A DNA stretch of 64,000 bases, taken from assembly GCA_024195265.1 (NCBI GenBank), contig JAJLRJ010000007.1:31534898-31598897 (forward strand), read 5' to 3'. The position numbers and the translations under genes were made by a program. Positions within the stretch are counted from its first letter, which is position 1. Each line of letters starts with the position of its first letter. The notes under the pieces are model-generated. The model saw only the letters and a list, made by a program, of their open reading frames with translations. It ran no database searches and was not told where the DNA came from. Source of the stretch: Dendrophyllia cribrosa (lineage: Eukaryota > Cnidaria > Anthozoa > Scleractinia > Dendrophylliidae). This document shows, piece by piece, positions 20,031 through 31,388 of the stretch.

Positions 20031-20702
20031 TTAATTTATTTCAACTTCAAATTCCAAAGGCGCGCCATTGAAGTCAAAGAGGTTGTCATCTTTATCCCTC
20101 ACTGACAGTGTTATGCTGTTTACATAATCACTACACGAGACGTCACGCAAGACGTTCTGTTGTGTTGTCTCGTAATGAACCTTTTCAAAAGCTTTTCCAC
20201 GAATATCAAACCGAGCCAAAACTGTCGAAGGTTTGCCATTGAGCAAGTTCTGTTCTTTATCAACGAGATCACAGTGGATGAAGTAAGTGCTTGGTGCTCT
20301 TAAACGCTGGACGAAGGTTATTAGCATCAATGTAGGCCTTATGCCAAGCAATTCTGCCAGATTATTACTTAACTTCACACTGCCGCTGTTATTTGTAATG
20401 ACCATGGCCCCATATGGCCTGTTTGTTTCAATTGTTAGATTTAAACTTCTGTCAAAGTCTTTTAGGCTTTCAAAGTCTTTTGTTAAACTCTCAATAGTGT
20501 GATGCCCTTCAAGTAAGGTCGCCTCACGTAATGAACCATTAGGGGGAGGGTTTGCTGGTGAAATCTTTGCTTCTTCTTTCAAAGTATACCAAGAGTTGAA
20601 AATTGAGCAAGAGACAAGACGGATATAACTCGGTTTCGTCAGTGGGTGGTTGAAGTAAATCGTGTGAGGGTTCGAAGACGTGAGGATTGTTAACACAACC
20701 AT
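20031..20702 (-). CDS. Penton-like minor capsid protein (putative)
   Basis: 223 residues. The pattern is beta-rich: an N-terminal strand pair (HTIYFNHPLTKPSYIRLVSC), a middle containing FIHCDLVDKEQNLLNGK, and a C-terminal end SITLSVRDKDDNLFDFNG. This 'HCD ... NGK ... I.L.V.D..G.L.D..G' series matches a recurrent Polinton protein that I believe is the single-jelly-roll penton (minor capsid). Pentons occupy capsid vertices. It is divergent from the 20,753 gene, with a 50-bp shared promoter region. The identification needs a structure prediction. Confidence 0.5.
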   Translation of the reverse strand: MVVLTILTSSNPHTIYFNHPLTKPSYIRLVSCSIFNSWYTLKEEAKISPANPPPNGSLREATLLEGHHTIESLTKDFESLKDFDRSLNLTIETNRPYGAMVITNNSGSVKLSNNLAELLGIRPTLMLITFVQRLRAPSTYFIHCDLVDKEQNLLNGKPSTVLARFDIRGKAFEKVHYETTQQNVLRDVSCSDYVNSITLSVRDKDDNLFDFNGAPLEFEVEIN

Positions 20703-20711
20703 GACAGATGC

Positions 20712-20749
20712 GAGTATATAATTAACATTTTAAAATATAAATGTATACA
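20712..20749. promoter_or_regulatory. Divergent start-proximal motifs
   Basis: Minus-strand AATTATATACTC serves the penton-like gene and plus-strand ATGTATACA serves the 20,753 gene. The two sit back to back. Confidence 0.55.
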
Positions 20750-20752
20750 ATC

Positions 20753-22585
20753 ATGTTTGGTGGACGTCCTGGTGGATTTAATCCCAATTCAAATCTTGGC
20801 ATCTCCATCGGCGGCCACAATTACGGACCCCCACCTCCTTTTAATTCAAACCTAAACGTCAATAGCCATCCTCCATATAAGCCACCACCCCCTGATCCTG
20901 AAATTGCTTGGTTGAGATCGCCGGAGGCAGCAAAGCTCTCTGCCGCGGCCAATGCCAAGGCGATCTCAGACTTCAAAAAGCGTTTCCCTCGCGCCGATAT
21001 GTCTCACTTTGAAGTGCAAGTAGAGTTTGGCGACGACCACAAAACAGCCACAGGGGAAGTGCTTTACAAAGAGGGTCCTGGCTCATGGGCGCTCGTTGCA
21101 AGAATGCCCCACAAAGATTGGACTGGCGCCGAAAGAGATGCTCTTGGACTCCATTATGATGGCGGGTTCCCTTATCAGTTATCGCTGGGGCAACAAATGT
21201 TATCAATCCCAGCTGTTGCTTTCTCCACCACAATAGACAAAGACATGATGATTGGCGCAATCTTGAATGACAAAGAGCAAAGGATCTATGTCACGCCAAC
21301 TGAGTATTTCACAACGAAATACAGAAATATCTTCAGGGACACGCAGATATCCTTCACAACCGCCAAATACGGCCGAAAGTGGATGGGTGGTCCTCATATG
21401 AGCTTTTGGCCGCAACAACTCTCTTTCGCCCTGTGGTGTGCAACAACCGGCTGTGGAATCTCGCGTGACATTCTCTTCGATAAGAACTCCAGTCTGTCCC
21501 TAACCCCCCAGCTCCGGTCGTTTTACCGGTTTCACGTTTATTTCACAACAAGGCGAATACTCTACCAGATGGGCGGGGAACAAAGCGTGAGTGCTTTGCC
21601 AGACGACCCCCCATTTAACCAGAAAGACAACAAGTATAACATCGACGCGTACAAGAAGCTTTGCATCGAGTTCGGTATCGACCCCAGTTCTGACTTCCGT
21701 TACACATATGGCAAGAACCACGGTCTAGGGAATGTCTACATTTGGATAACTGGAGCGGGCCCCACATCTACTGATTACACATACCCCGATTCCGATCTAG
21801 CTCTGTTCGATGATGAGCGCGTCACTGACAGAAAAGACTCCAATTATAAAGCCAATGGAATAACTTTTGTCCGCAACGATCAAGGGGCGGACACCCAGTT
21901 CGAGCACTTTGTGCCAAATTACGCACAGGGGCTAACACAGCCAGGGCTCGCACGTATGAACCAATCAATCGAGGCCTTTGTGTACTGCATTCTTGGTTCA
22001 CAAGCCAAAACCCGCAGCAGCATCATTGGAAAAGGAGGCTGGGCTTTCGAAACGCAGAGAGTATTCTTAACCCATCTAGAGGAGGCCATAATCCTGAATG
22101 ACATCTCAACAAGCGTACAGCGTTACCAGCTTGCCATCCAAGCAACGAAAGTTCGCCTGGACTTTGCGACAGCACCCGGAAGCTGGCTCATGCCCTCGCG
22201 CATGATTATCAACACAGAGAGCGTGATCGGGTATAACAACAATCTGCAGGAGGCAATGCAAGGGATGAAGCTGGGCGTGAACAGTGGTGTTAATCTTGGC
22301 ACAAAAAAAGCCTCCCTTCGCCACATGGACGGTGGCCCGACAAAGATCAATCCACCAAACAGCCACCCATCAAACCCGATACATACACAGGCCACACAGG
22401 CACAGGGCATTGCGCCCAAACCAAGGACCACACCACAACCAGCCCCCACACCCACACCCACACCCACACCACAACCAGCACCAACCCCCGCACCCGAACC
22501 ACAGCCCGACCCGCATCACGTCTCCAAGGCAGTCGTTGCTGTTGGCGCGGTTGCTTTGGCAGGCCTTTTCGTTTGGTTGAGGTAG
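20753..22585 (+). CDS. Large structural-type protein with Pro-rich tail and C-terminal TM helix (unknown)
   Basis: About 610 residues. I prefer the ATG at 20,753 over 20,741 because the latter lies inside the TATA-like motif. The protein has a Gly/Pro/Asn-rich N-terminus, a large globular middle (residues about 70-510), a proline-threonine repeat (PTPTPTPTPQPAPTP) and a final hydrophobic helix (AVVAVGAVALAGLFVW). This looks like a tail-anchored virion or membrane protein. I do not recognise the middle domain. It is intact. A secreted fusogen is unlikely, since no signal peptide is seen. Confidence 0.75.
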   Translation: MFGGRPGGFNPNSNLGISIGGHNYGPPPPFNSNLNVNSHPPYKPPPPDPEIAWLRSPEAAKLSAAANAKAISDFKKRFPRADMSHFEVQVEFGDDHKTATGEVLYKEGPGSWALVARMPHKDWTGAERDALGLHYDGGFPYQLSLGQQMLSIPAVAFSTTIDKDMMIGAILNDKEQRIYVTPTEYFTTKYRNIFRDTQISFTTAKYGRKWMGGPHMSFWPQQLSFALWCATTGCGISRDILFDKNSSLSLTPQLRSFYRFHVYFTTRRILYQMGGEQSVSALPDDPPFNQKDNKYNIDAYKKLCIEFGIDPSSDFRYTYGKNHGLGNVYIWITGAGPTSTDYTYPDSDLALFDDERVTDRKDSNYKANGITFVRNDQGADTQFEHFVPNYAQGLTQPGLARMNQSIEAFVYCILGSQAKTRSSIIGKGGWAFETQRVFLTHLEEAIILNDISTSVQRYQLAIQATKVRLDFATAPGSWLMPSRMIINTESVIGYNNNLQEAMQGMKLGVNSGVNLGTKKASLRHMDGGPTKINPPNSHPSNPIHTQATQAQGIAPKPRTTPQPAPTPTPTPTPQPAPTPAPEPQPDPHHVSKAVVAVGAVALAGLFVWLR

Positions 22586-22630
22586 TCGAAAATCAATGTA
22601 CCCTGACAATTTTTTTCGCTCCCAAGAGAG

Positions 22631-22866
22631 TTAAGACTTCGAACGCTTGGTGATCCTTTCAACAAGGAAGGCCACCACGGCAAGGATGAGCAGCCAGGCG
22701 TGTTCACCAAGAAAGGAGATGACAGACCCAGCCGCTTTGAAGATGAAGCTCACAATTGAGCCAATGAGGCCAGGCAAGGCGCCGGCTGCCTTTTTGCCAA
22801 GCTCTTTAAGCCCATTGCCAATAGCTCGTGTGGCCTTTGCCAGGCCGTTCAAGGTGGCGAGTACCA
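22631..22866 (-). pseudogene. Coiled-coil/membrane protein, C-terminal piece (split by the Mutator-like element)
   Basis: About 78 codons finish the gene that starts at 32,832. The piece is amphipathic and very hydrophobic (two stretches, GLIGSIVSFIFKAAG and HAWLLILAVVAFLVE). The Mutator-like element was inserted just upstream at the duplicated CAGCGCTGA. The reading frame is the same on both sides of that duplication, so the insertion is the only lesion seen. Its stop converges with the 20,753 gene. Confidence 0.7.
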
Positions 22867-22875
22867 CAGCGCTGA
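22867..22875. repeat. 9-bp target duplication of the Mutator-like element (left)
   Basis: CAGCGCTGA is repeated exactly at 31,671-31,679. Confidence 0.9.
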
Positions 22876-23210
22876 GCAGAAATTTTTTTTGGGACCACTT
22901 TTCGATCTAGCTTGGTAACCGTTCCCAACTATGTCGAGCGAGGTCTGGGTTCCCCTTTACTAAAATGGCGGCGGTTTCGAGGCGAAGTGTTTTGATCGAT
23001 CGTGACATAAATTCTGCCTTCGAAATCCACATTTTGTGGAAGAAAGGCGAACGCATTAGCTTTACAATGGTGAAAGATAAGGGAAAGGCTGTCTGCCAGA
23101 GAAATCGATGGGGCCGTAGTTCTGTAAACGTGAAGAACATGCGACGACAAAAGTGGTCCCAAAATAATTTCGCAGCCAGAGAAGCGATGTTTTGGGACCA
23201 CTTTGGAGTG
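22876..23210 (+). repeat. MULE left TIR
   Basis: It begins GCAGAAATTTTTTTTGGGACC. The block AAAATGGCGGCGG (about 22,961) resembles a YY1 site, and GGGACCACTTT recurs near both of its edges. Confidence 0.9.
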
Positions 23211-23385
23211 AAATTTGAGACCGAATGCTAGTGACGTATCTAGCTACATTCTGGCGGGAATTTCGCGCGCTTAGATCTTTCTGCTCAGCTCTTTGTTGGC
23301 GACTGTTGCATTGCGTTTACCCTAGGAATTATCCCTCGTTTAACTCGATCTCTGCAGTTTACCCTGCTAATCGTGTTAACTCAAT

Positions 23386-26300
23386 ATGTGTCTGACACCG
23401 CGAGGAATTCAAAATTTAAATAATACTTGCTTTGCAAACAGTGTTCTGCAAGCTTTGCTTTCAGTAGATAGATTTTCAAAGCGTCTTGACAGCATCCAAC
23501 ATAACAGAGAGAAATGTTCTGCTAAAAGAGCAGGTGAGAAGCTGCGATGTATAAGTTCTCCTCCCCCATACACACTTATATTCCTGGTATATCAGGCAGA
23601 TTTTTATATAAAAGGGAATAACAGTTAAAGGGGCATTGAAAATTTTAAAGCCTATGGTACATGGCCATTTTGGTCTACACATGTATTGGATATACGAGCC
23701 TCTCACCTGAGGGGTGGGGTGGAGGGGGGGGGGGGGGGGGGGGGTTGGGAACTCAATATATTCTTCCCAATAGCCTTCATAATATTCTGCGGTAAAATAA
23801 ATACCCTCTTCAGGAGATCATTCTTCAAAAACAAACTGGCTGCTCATAGGGGGGGGGGGGGGGGGGGGGGGGGCTAAAAAGAACTGAATTCATGGTGTTA
23901 GGAGGCATGACTAGTTGTGCATTTAAAAATAATTTTGTTCTTCGCATTGAAATTTATTGTCAGTTTTTTTAAATTAAATCAATTACTGTGGTTCACATAA
24001 TAAAAATAGTGTTGACAAAGTATTGTGTTTACTTTCTTTGCTCTCCATGTAAGGAGTTCTGGATTTCTTTCGGAATTTCTTTTCACCAGGCATGATCAAC
24101 TCTTCTTGTAACAGGTACATGTAAATGCGGAAAGCCACATAAAAAATACATTACAGTTAATTAACTTGCATATAAATACAGTCATGTATTAAATTAACAT
24201 TCCACAGGAAAGCCCTGCATTGTGTGTAGTACCAAATCCTTTATCAGTGCCTACAAGACTGCTCCTGGATTAGTTCATCCTGCCTCTCTAATGAGCATGC
24301 TTCCCAGCATTAACTGCAGGTTCCAAAAAGGGCAACGGCAGTGTGCTGCTGAGTTTTTTCAAGAATTTTGCCGTGTGCTGGGTTACAGAACCAGTGAATG
24401 CCAAAACAATGGTTTCATTCCCAAAGAAGTTGATCTGTCCTTTGTCAAAACATTTTTCTTCAGTCTGAGAAGTGAAGTAGTCTGCTTGAGTTGCAACAAT
24501 GTGACTTGCAACTTGACTATGGAAACACTTCTTCCCCTTCATCTTGAGAAGGTATGACCTGTGTAATAAATAAACAAATATATGTATAAATCTAAATAAA
24601 ACTACAGTCAAGTGCTCAAAAAAGCAAATGATGTATTCTGGACTTCTGTCTCACACTAGTTTACAGATCTTTGGTAACAAAATAGCAATGGATGAGTAAA
24701 GACTAATGAGAATAAACTTATTGTAAAATTTTGCGTGTTACCCAAACATAATTATTACATGAACGGTCAGCTTTACTGATGTTCATTACAATCAGTTAAG
24801 CTGTGACAGTTAAAAAATATATATGTAGAAAATTAGCCGAGATTAATTAATCTCTGTATTTAACTTTACAAATTCTTTAAGTGCAAATGATAACATTCCA
24901 TCATGGAAAATTCAATAACAGGGCAATGTTTCACATCTCAGTAAACAACGCAATTAAATAAAAATATGTACTATCTTTTCCCAACCAGGATTGTAGTCTG
25001 CAGCAACTAGTTGAAGCTTACAGCAAACCAGTACAGTTGGAGGCACCATACATGTGTTACAAGTATGTTCCATATTACTTTTTCTCTCCTGTTGAGAATT
25101 TGTTTAAAAACCCTCGGACGTACAAGCTAAATCATACCCCCACTGTGGTACAAGGGAGGGGGGGGGGGGGGGGGTTGGTGGTAGGGACCCCCCCCCCTTT
25201 GGGTTTTCGTTCTAATAAGACAAATCAAATGTATTTTGCCTTTAGTAGATAGACCTCTGTGTGCTCTACAAGATTAGATGAGTATTTGTTGGCCATGACA
25301 TCATATGACGTCATTGAATCTGCCATCTTGGAAGTCAGAAGTCAGAAGTCAGAAAATAATTTAAATTGATGCAAAATTAATTGAAAATGATAATTAAGTG
25401 TGAAAATAAACTAAGTCTGCAGTTTCAGGCAATTAAACAGAAAAAACCCTGAAATTTGGCTCAACCTACATGTCAAAACGCAGTTGCCATGGCAACGTCA
25501 AACGTCGTGGACAGACAGTTGATACATCAAAATTTCCGCAAGGGATGTATGAACAGTTAGTGAAAGTTTCAGCACCACAGCGTAAATCGCCTTTTCAAAT
25601 TTGCAAAAAAACTCAGGGGGGCTGCATCCACCCCCCCCCCCCCCCCCCCCCCTTGTACGTCTGAGGGTTAAATTCTAACTACCCAAACTCTCATTTCCTT
25701 CTTAACATCAGCTGCAAAGACCATACTGAGGCTTGGAAACGGTTGGTCATTGGGAAATCACCTTCTACCATCTGCCTACAACTCTTGCGATTTAGTGCCA
25801 GTGGTAAAAAGTTTCAGCACTTGGTGAAATACGACGAAACACTTCAACTTTGTGAAATGCATATCCCTAGTAATGATTCTCAGTCAACAGAGATAACTAG
25901 AGTATCTTACAAGCTTGTTGCTGTTGTAGTGCACATTGGTAATAAGCTCTCCTCTGGTCATTATGTCTGCTATATAAAGCGTAATGGGTTATGGTATTAT
26001 GCAGATGATGCAAGCATTAAAGAGTGCACTGTATTTGAGGCTACTAATCAACAAGCCTATCTGTTGTTCTATGAGAGGGATGTTTCTGATGACCCAGTAA
26101 TGGAGGTGTCACCTGGATTGAAATCTTTCAGCCCCCATACCTACATTAAAAATCAGCCTTCAACATCAACCAGCCAAGAAACAGTGCACATCCAACAAGC
26201 TACACCCCCTTCATTTTATGCCACAGAGCCATGGTGTGATGTTCGACCTCCAGCAGTTTGTAGAACAGCAAGTGACCATCCAGGACTCCAGTACACACAA

Positions 26301-29300
26301 GTCTGTGACTCAGAACAGGAGAAGGCTGAACTTCTTGCCACCGTGAGACACACCTTCTCACACCACCCCAGGACACAGGGCTGGGAAGCTGGAGATTTGT
26401 ATAGACTTCTGCCAGGACAAAAGGAGGAGGGATCATGGCTGTCTAACTTCCTGCTCAACAAGATATTTTTACTCATTGAGGAGAAAGCCTCTGTAGTAGG
26501 TAATAAAGTGCACACCCTGAACTCTGACATTTTTTTAAGAATGGCAACACCTTCAGTTGAAACATTCCAAAGGTACAAGTTTCACCAACTTTATCCAAAC
26601 ATTCTGGATTCTGATGTTATTCTTGCACCATTCAACCATGGGAGACATTGGTGCCTAGTTGTTGTGAGTATCAAAGAGGGAATGTCAATTTACCTGGACT
26701 CTCTGTACAATGGTGCTGGTGCAAAGATGGCATTTTCAAGAATCAACAACTTTTTAACTTGTTCTGCCTCCATCAGAGCAAGAAGCTGGAATGTACACAA
26801 CTGGAAGTATTTTGTGGTCCCCTCTTCTGACATAGCACAACAGATCAACAGTGATGACTGTGGGGTGTTTGTGGCCAAGTGGGCACAGCACATCTCCCTA
26901 GGATTGCCACTTGATTTCACTCAAGAGCAAATGAGTACCTTTCGGTACTCACTCATTCTGGACATAGTAAGGAATTCATTGTCTCTGGACATCAAAGTAC
27001 CAACACAAAACAAGAATTCAAAACACAGAAGAGACACTGCAGCAACAATGAATGGCAGTAAGTCTTCATCAAAAGGAAAATTAAGTACAAAAGGTGGCTC
27101 CATGAGTGGTAACAAGTCCAAAGCAAAACCAGCAGTAAAAAAAGCCAAACAACCAGAGGTCAGTCAACAAACATCTGTGGCCCATACCCCAGCAGTTCAC
27201 TCTTCAAATATTCAGCCAACAACCAGTAAACAAGCTTCTGGGTCAGAGAAATCTCCAACCAAGCAAACTTCAACTAACCAACCAACAACCAGTAAACAAG
27301 CTTCTGGGTCAGAAAAATATCCAACCAAGCAAACTTCAACTAACCAACCAACAACCAGTAAACAAGCTTCTGGGTCAGAGAAAACTCCAACCAAGCAAAC
27401 TTCAACTAACCAACCAACAACCAGTAAACAAGCTTCTGGGTCAGAGAAAACTCCAACCAAGCAAACTTCAACTAACCAACCAACAACCAGTAAACAAGGT
27501 TTTGGGTCAGAGAAAACTCCAACCAAGCAAACTTCAACTAAACAAACAACAACCAGGAAACAAGCTTCTGGGTCTGGCAAACATCCAAGTGTAAATACAT
27601 GTACATCTATCAAGCAGCCAACAATTGGTCAGCCAGCATCTTTCATATATCAAGATCATTCTTACTCTAATGCTGTACCACCCAAAAAGAGGAGACTTGA
27701 TCCTGAAGAATTACCAACTAGTGTTGCTGCCATTTTGCCACCAGACTACAAATATAAATGTGTGTCATTTGAAGTTTTGCCTGAGATTTCTCAAGACAGC
27801 TTCAAAGTTCAATTCTGCATAAAAGATATCACATGCAAGGAAGAAGTTGAAAACTGGCTGTCGAAACTTGCCATATCATCAAACATTAAGTACAACATGG
27901 AAAGTGGGGGACGTGCAAGAAGTGGCAAAAGGGTTTCCTTTGCTAGATGGTACATATGCCAGTGCAAACGGAAAAAACTGACCAAAAAACAGGAAGAGGC
28001 AAAAAGAAAATCACAGGAGAAAAAACAGCTGCAAAAGCAACCACATCCAACAAACACTGGGCCTCAGCAATTTGATCTTTTATGGAAAAACAGGGATAAG
28101 AAGAGTGACTGTGAAAGTAAGATGTCCATTAAAATTTTTACTAAACGAAAAAGCGATGAAATGTGTGAAGTTGAATTATGGTGGAACCACAACCACAGTG
28201 TTAACAGCTTCCACCTACAAAGTTTCTGTCCTATCTTGCCATCGACCAAAGCTGTATTTGAAACGTACTTTGAAAATGGTATGTCTGCCACAGAAGCATT
28301 CCACCACCATGAAACTAAACTCATGCAAGACTCTGTATCAATAATGTTACTTGCAGATCGAAAGTACTGTCCATCACTTACTGATGTCAAATACATGTAT
28401 GGAAAATGGCAACTTGCAAAAAAGGGTGCCCCAAATGGACAAAGCATGTTCAACAGACTTGCAGAAGTTATAGAAAACTACAATAAGAAGAATGCTTCCA
28501 AAGGGGGAAAATGTTTTCTGCAAACCTATGAACAATCTGCAACTGCTGAACAGCCTTTGATTATTGTGATATGCACACCCCTCATGAGCAGAGTGCATCA
28601 GCTTCAACAAGCAGGAGAAATGGCTTTTCTTGATGCTTCTGGTAGCCTTGACAGATTTAACAACCCAGTATACTTCATGTGCACACATCACCCTGCTGGT
28701 GCTCTGCCACTAGGTGTGTGGATAACATCGGGGCAGTCGCAACACGTAACAAACCAGTGTCTTAAAGAGTTTCAAAATGTTTTGCCATCACATGCCTTTG
28801 GCGGTAGAGGCCCCCAAAAAGGTCCACAGATTTTTATGACCGATGATGATTCTGGACAAAGAGGAGCTCTTTCAGACACCTGGAAAGAAGCTCTACTTCT
28901 TCTTTGCACTTTCCACTTTCTTCAAGCTGTGTGGCGTTGGCTTTTTAATTCCAACAACAATATCAACAAAGAAGACCGTCAACATTTAATGGGACACTAT
29001 CAAAAACTTGTGTTCTCAGCTTCAGAGAAAGAGTTTATTTCCGCTGCAGAAAGTTCGTTAACAGATAAGGTCACCTTGAAATATCCCAACTATAAGGAAC
29101 ACTTGCAAAAGTCTTTAAAGAGACAAAAGGAGTGGGCACTCTGCCATAGGAAGAATCTTATTACTAGAGGAAATAACACTGACAATTACACTGAATCAAT
29201 GATCAACATATTCAAGAGTGTGATTCTTCACCGAATGAGGGCATATAATTTGATTGAACTTTTCAACTTTGTAACAGAAGACCTCGAAATGCATTTTCAA

Positions 29301-30260
29301 AGAAAATTACTTGCCCTTGCCTTTGGAAAAACTCAAAATCTGCACATAGCTCCAAGGTGTTTTGGTTCAACAGGGTCAACAGTCCAGCTGAGTGCTATAC
29401 ATCAAAACAGTTCAGACACGTTAAAATTTACTGTTCCAAGTAGAACGCAAACAGACGTCAGCTACGAAGTGGACTGCGGAACAGGGATGTGCACTTGCCC
29501 ACTAGGAAGCAATGGCAATCCCTGTGCACATCAAGCTGCAGTCGCACTAAAATATGGCATTGCAGGGATTAACTTCATTCCCCAGACACCGAAAGAAAGG
29601 CTAAACCTGGTAAAACTTGCAGTTGGGGACCATAAAGATCTTCAATTACAAAAGTTTGTACATCTAAAACAAAACAAAGAAGCCCAAGTTGAAATGGAGG
29701 ACAATGACTGTGTTGTTCCAATGGATGTAGATTGTGATATCCCCTCAACTAACAATGATACTTGTAGCAATCACCCATTTACTAAAGAGTCTGAACCAGA
29801 AGCTGATGTTAAATTAGAAGATATACTGAAACTTCACAGACAAGTACAAGATGACATTGAACTGAAGCTTAAAACAACTGATAAGAATTTTCAGGCCTGC
29901 TATATGAAATACTTGGAAGTTTATAGAAAGATAATATCAAAAGCAAGAGGTCAGGCACCTGTTGCTGCACTTGCAACAGCGTTTGTAAACTTTGGTAAAG
30001 ATCAAAATGGACTGACACTGCCTATTCTTCATAACAGCAGGGCCAGAATCCGGGTGCAACCAACATCGATTGCAAGAAGAAAATCAAAGATAAAAACATC
30101 TAAAGCACAGGCAAGTGGGCCAAAGCCATCTTTAAAAGGAGTAAAGGGCACTGGTGGAACACAGCAGCTAAAACTAAGGAAGGCTGCAAACATGAAACGC
30201 CAGCGGAATCTTGCCAGAAATGTGAAAATGAACCTTCCAAATGCTGGGCAAACTCGTTAA
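23386..30260 (+). CDS. USP-ULP1-MULE transposase-SWIM fusion protein (four exons, 1,704 aa)
   Basis: Exons 23386-23533, 24208-24551, 24989-25062 and 25712-30260 join with GT/AG ends and matching phases to 1,705 codons including the stop. Residues 1-305 form a ubiquitin-specific protease: Cys15 in LNNTCFANS, GQRQCAAEFFQ, a CxxC finger, His272 in SGHYVC and Asp287/288. Residues about 430-600 form a ULP1/SENP protease: His501 in RHWCL, Asp518 in YLDS, Gln and Cys572 in NSDDCGVF. A basic, repeat-rich linker follows (see 27215-27580). The MULE transposase has Asp1163 (FLDAS), Asp1233 (MTDDDSG), a CTFHFLQAVW box and Glu1350. The SWIM finger has Cys1449, Cys1451, Cys1460 and His1462. The C-terminus is basic. 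The transposase should cut and move the element. The proteases would act on ubiquitin and SUMO conjugates. No lesion is visible. Confidence 0.9.
23726..23873. repeat. Poly-G runs in MULE intron 1
   Basis: Two G homopolymer tracts of about 20 bases (23,726-23,743 and 23,850-23,873) flank a short unique stretch. They could form G-quadruplexes or reflect a MITE with G-rich ends. Confidence 0.6.
25109..25671. mobile_element. MITE in MULE intron 3
   Basis: Terminal inverted repeats AACCCTCGGACGTACAAG and CTTGTACGTCTGAGGGTT carry a poly-G tract at the left and a poly-C tract at the right. It is non-coding, flanked by AT-rich bases and removed with the intron. Confidence 0.8.
27215..27580 (+). repeat. 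66-bp tandem repeat inside the fusion gene
   Basis: Six copies encode a 22-residue unit (QPTTSKQASGSEKTPTKQTS plus two). It is a basic, Ser/Thr/Lys-rich flexible linker between the ULP1 and transposase domains. Copies are almost identical, so the number probably varies between elements. Confidence 0.9.
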
Positions 30261-31388
30261 ACATGCAGTCAGTTATGTATCAGTCAAGTCAAAGGTTGAA
30301 CATTCCCCCCAGGCATTTGAATTTTTTGACAATTTGTGTTGAAATTCCCGCCTCCCTGGGCTAAAAAGCCATACAAATGCCAGTGATCAAATCTCCCAAC
30401 CCCTGAGGCAGATTAATGATGAAACAGATGACTGTTTGTTCTGTGTAGCTTCTTAATCAAGGCTTCTGATATTTAAGGTCTAATAGAGGTTTTTTCTTGC
30501 CAGAAACATGTAAATCTACCTTGAAACTGTTACAAATTTTGTTCCACCACAAGTAAACATCATATCGAAAAACTGTGTTCAGAATTAAAATTCCCCACCC
30601 CCTTGAAGGCAAAGGCGTCAAATGCCCGGGGTATGCCTGGGGGGGGGATGTGTAACCTTCAATTTGACTGATACATTATACACCTACATTCTATACCTTT
30701 TGAATGTTCTAAATGTGGGCAAATACATGTAAAACATTGAAACCACAGACATTGATGGGTACACTTACGAGACTCTTTAAGGCAATGATTGGCCAAACAG
30801 TTGTTAAGTTTGTAACTGTTGGAAATACATAGGGCATAATTATAAAACTGAAAAAGCACAGAGCATTTTCTAACTAAAGATCTTTATCTTTTAATCTCAC
30901 GAAAATTCATCAGATGCATTTTAATATTGTAAGCCAATGACTAGATTGCTACCAGGCATTTTCAAATTTTACTAAATAATAACCCTCTCAATTCTTGTGA
31001 GAATATCAGTTATTTGTTTAGAAATCTAAAGCGATTTCAAACATTGCCTTTGGACTCGTAATGTCCTAAAATTGTCTTGAAGTTCTCTCCAAACTTAACT
31101 TGAAATTGTGGAGCTTCGATAGAGAATATCATGGTTTATGCTATGGATAGAAAATGTAAATAGAAACCCTAAGCAAGTTCAAGATTTATTATGGACACAT
31201 TGCGGACCAATGACAACTTTCATAATAGTATACAATCAAAAATATTGTTTTTTAACATAATGTTAAACGTAGTACATGAACATATGCATGGCAATATCAC
31301 AACCATGTAAAGCTGAAAGTTCAATAAGATATCTTATATAAACGTTCACTCTGACAATTTCTTACCGTCATCCCGTAATTTAATCGAT
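30261..31388. other. MULE 3' region with a nested inverted-repeat element
   Basis: About 30,275-30,685 is a small MITE-like unit: TATGTATCAGTCAAGTCAAAGG at the left pairs with TTTGACTGATACATTATA at the right, with CCCCCCAGGCAT / ATGCCTGGGGGGG inside. The remainder is AT-rich and carries no gene. Confidence 0.65.

Noticed and set aside
22123..22609. Antisense frames across the proline-rich tail
   Set aside because: Mirror of the PTPTP codons; no independent start signal.
22965..23231. 88-codon frame beginning MAAVSRRSVL in the MULE left TIR
   Set aside because: It lies in the terminal repeat and is not preserved in the shorter right TIR copy.
23386..25062. USP exons considered as an ordinary host deubiquitinase gene
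   Set aside because: They splice in phase into the transposase exon and lie within the MULE boundaries.
26460..26920. ULP1-like protease considered as the Polinton's maturation protease
   Set aside because: It lies inside the MULE TIRs and is part of the 1,704-residue MULE protein in the same exon as the transposase.
27212..27613. Antisense frame across the 66-bp repeats
   Set aside because: A repeat with a length divisible by three stays open on both strands; it is a shadow of the real gene.
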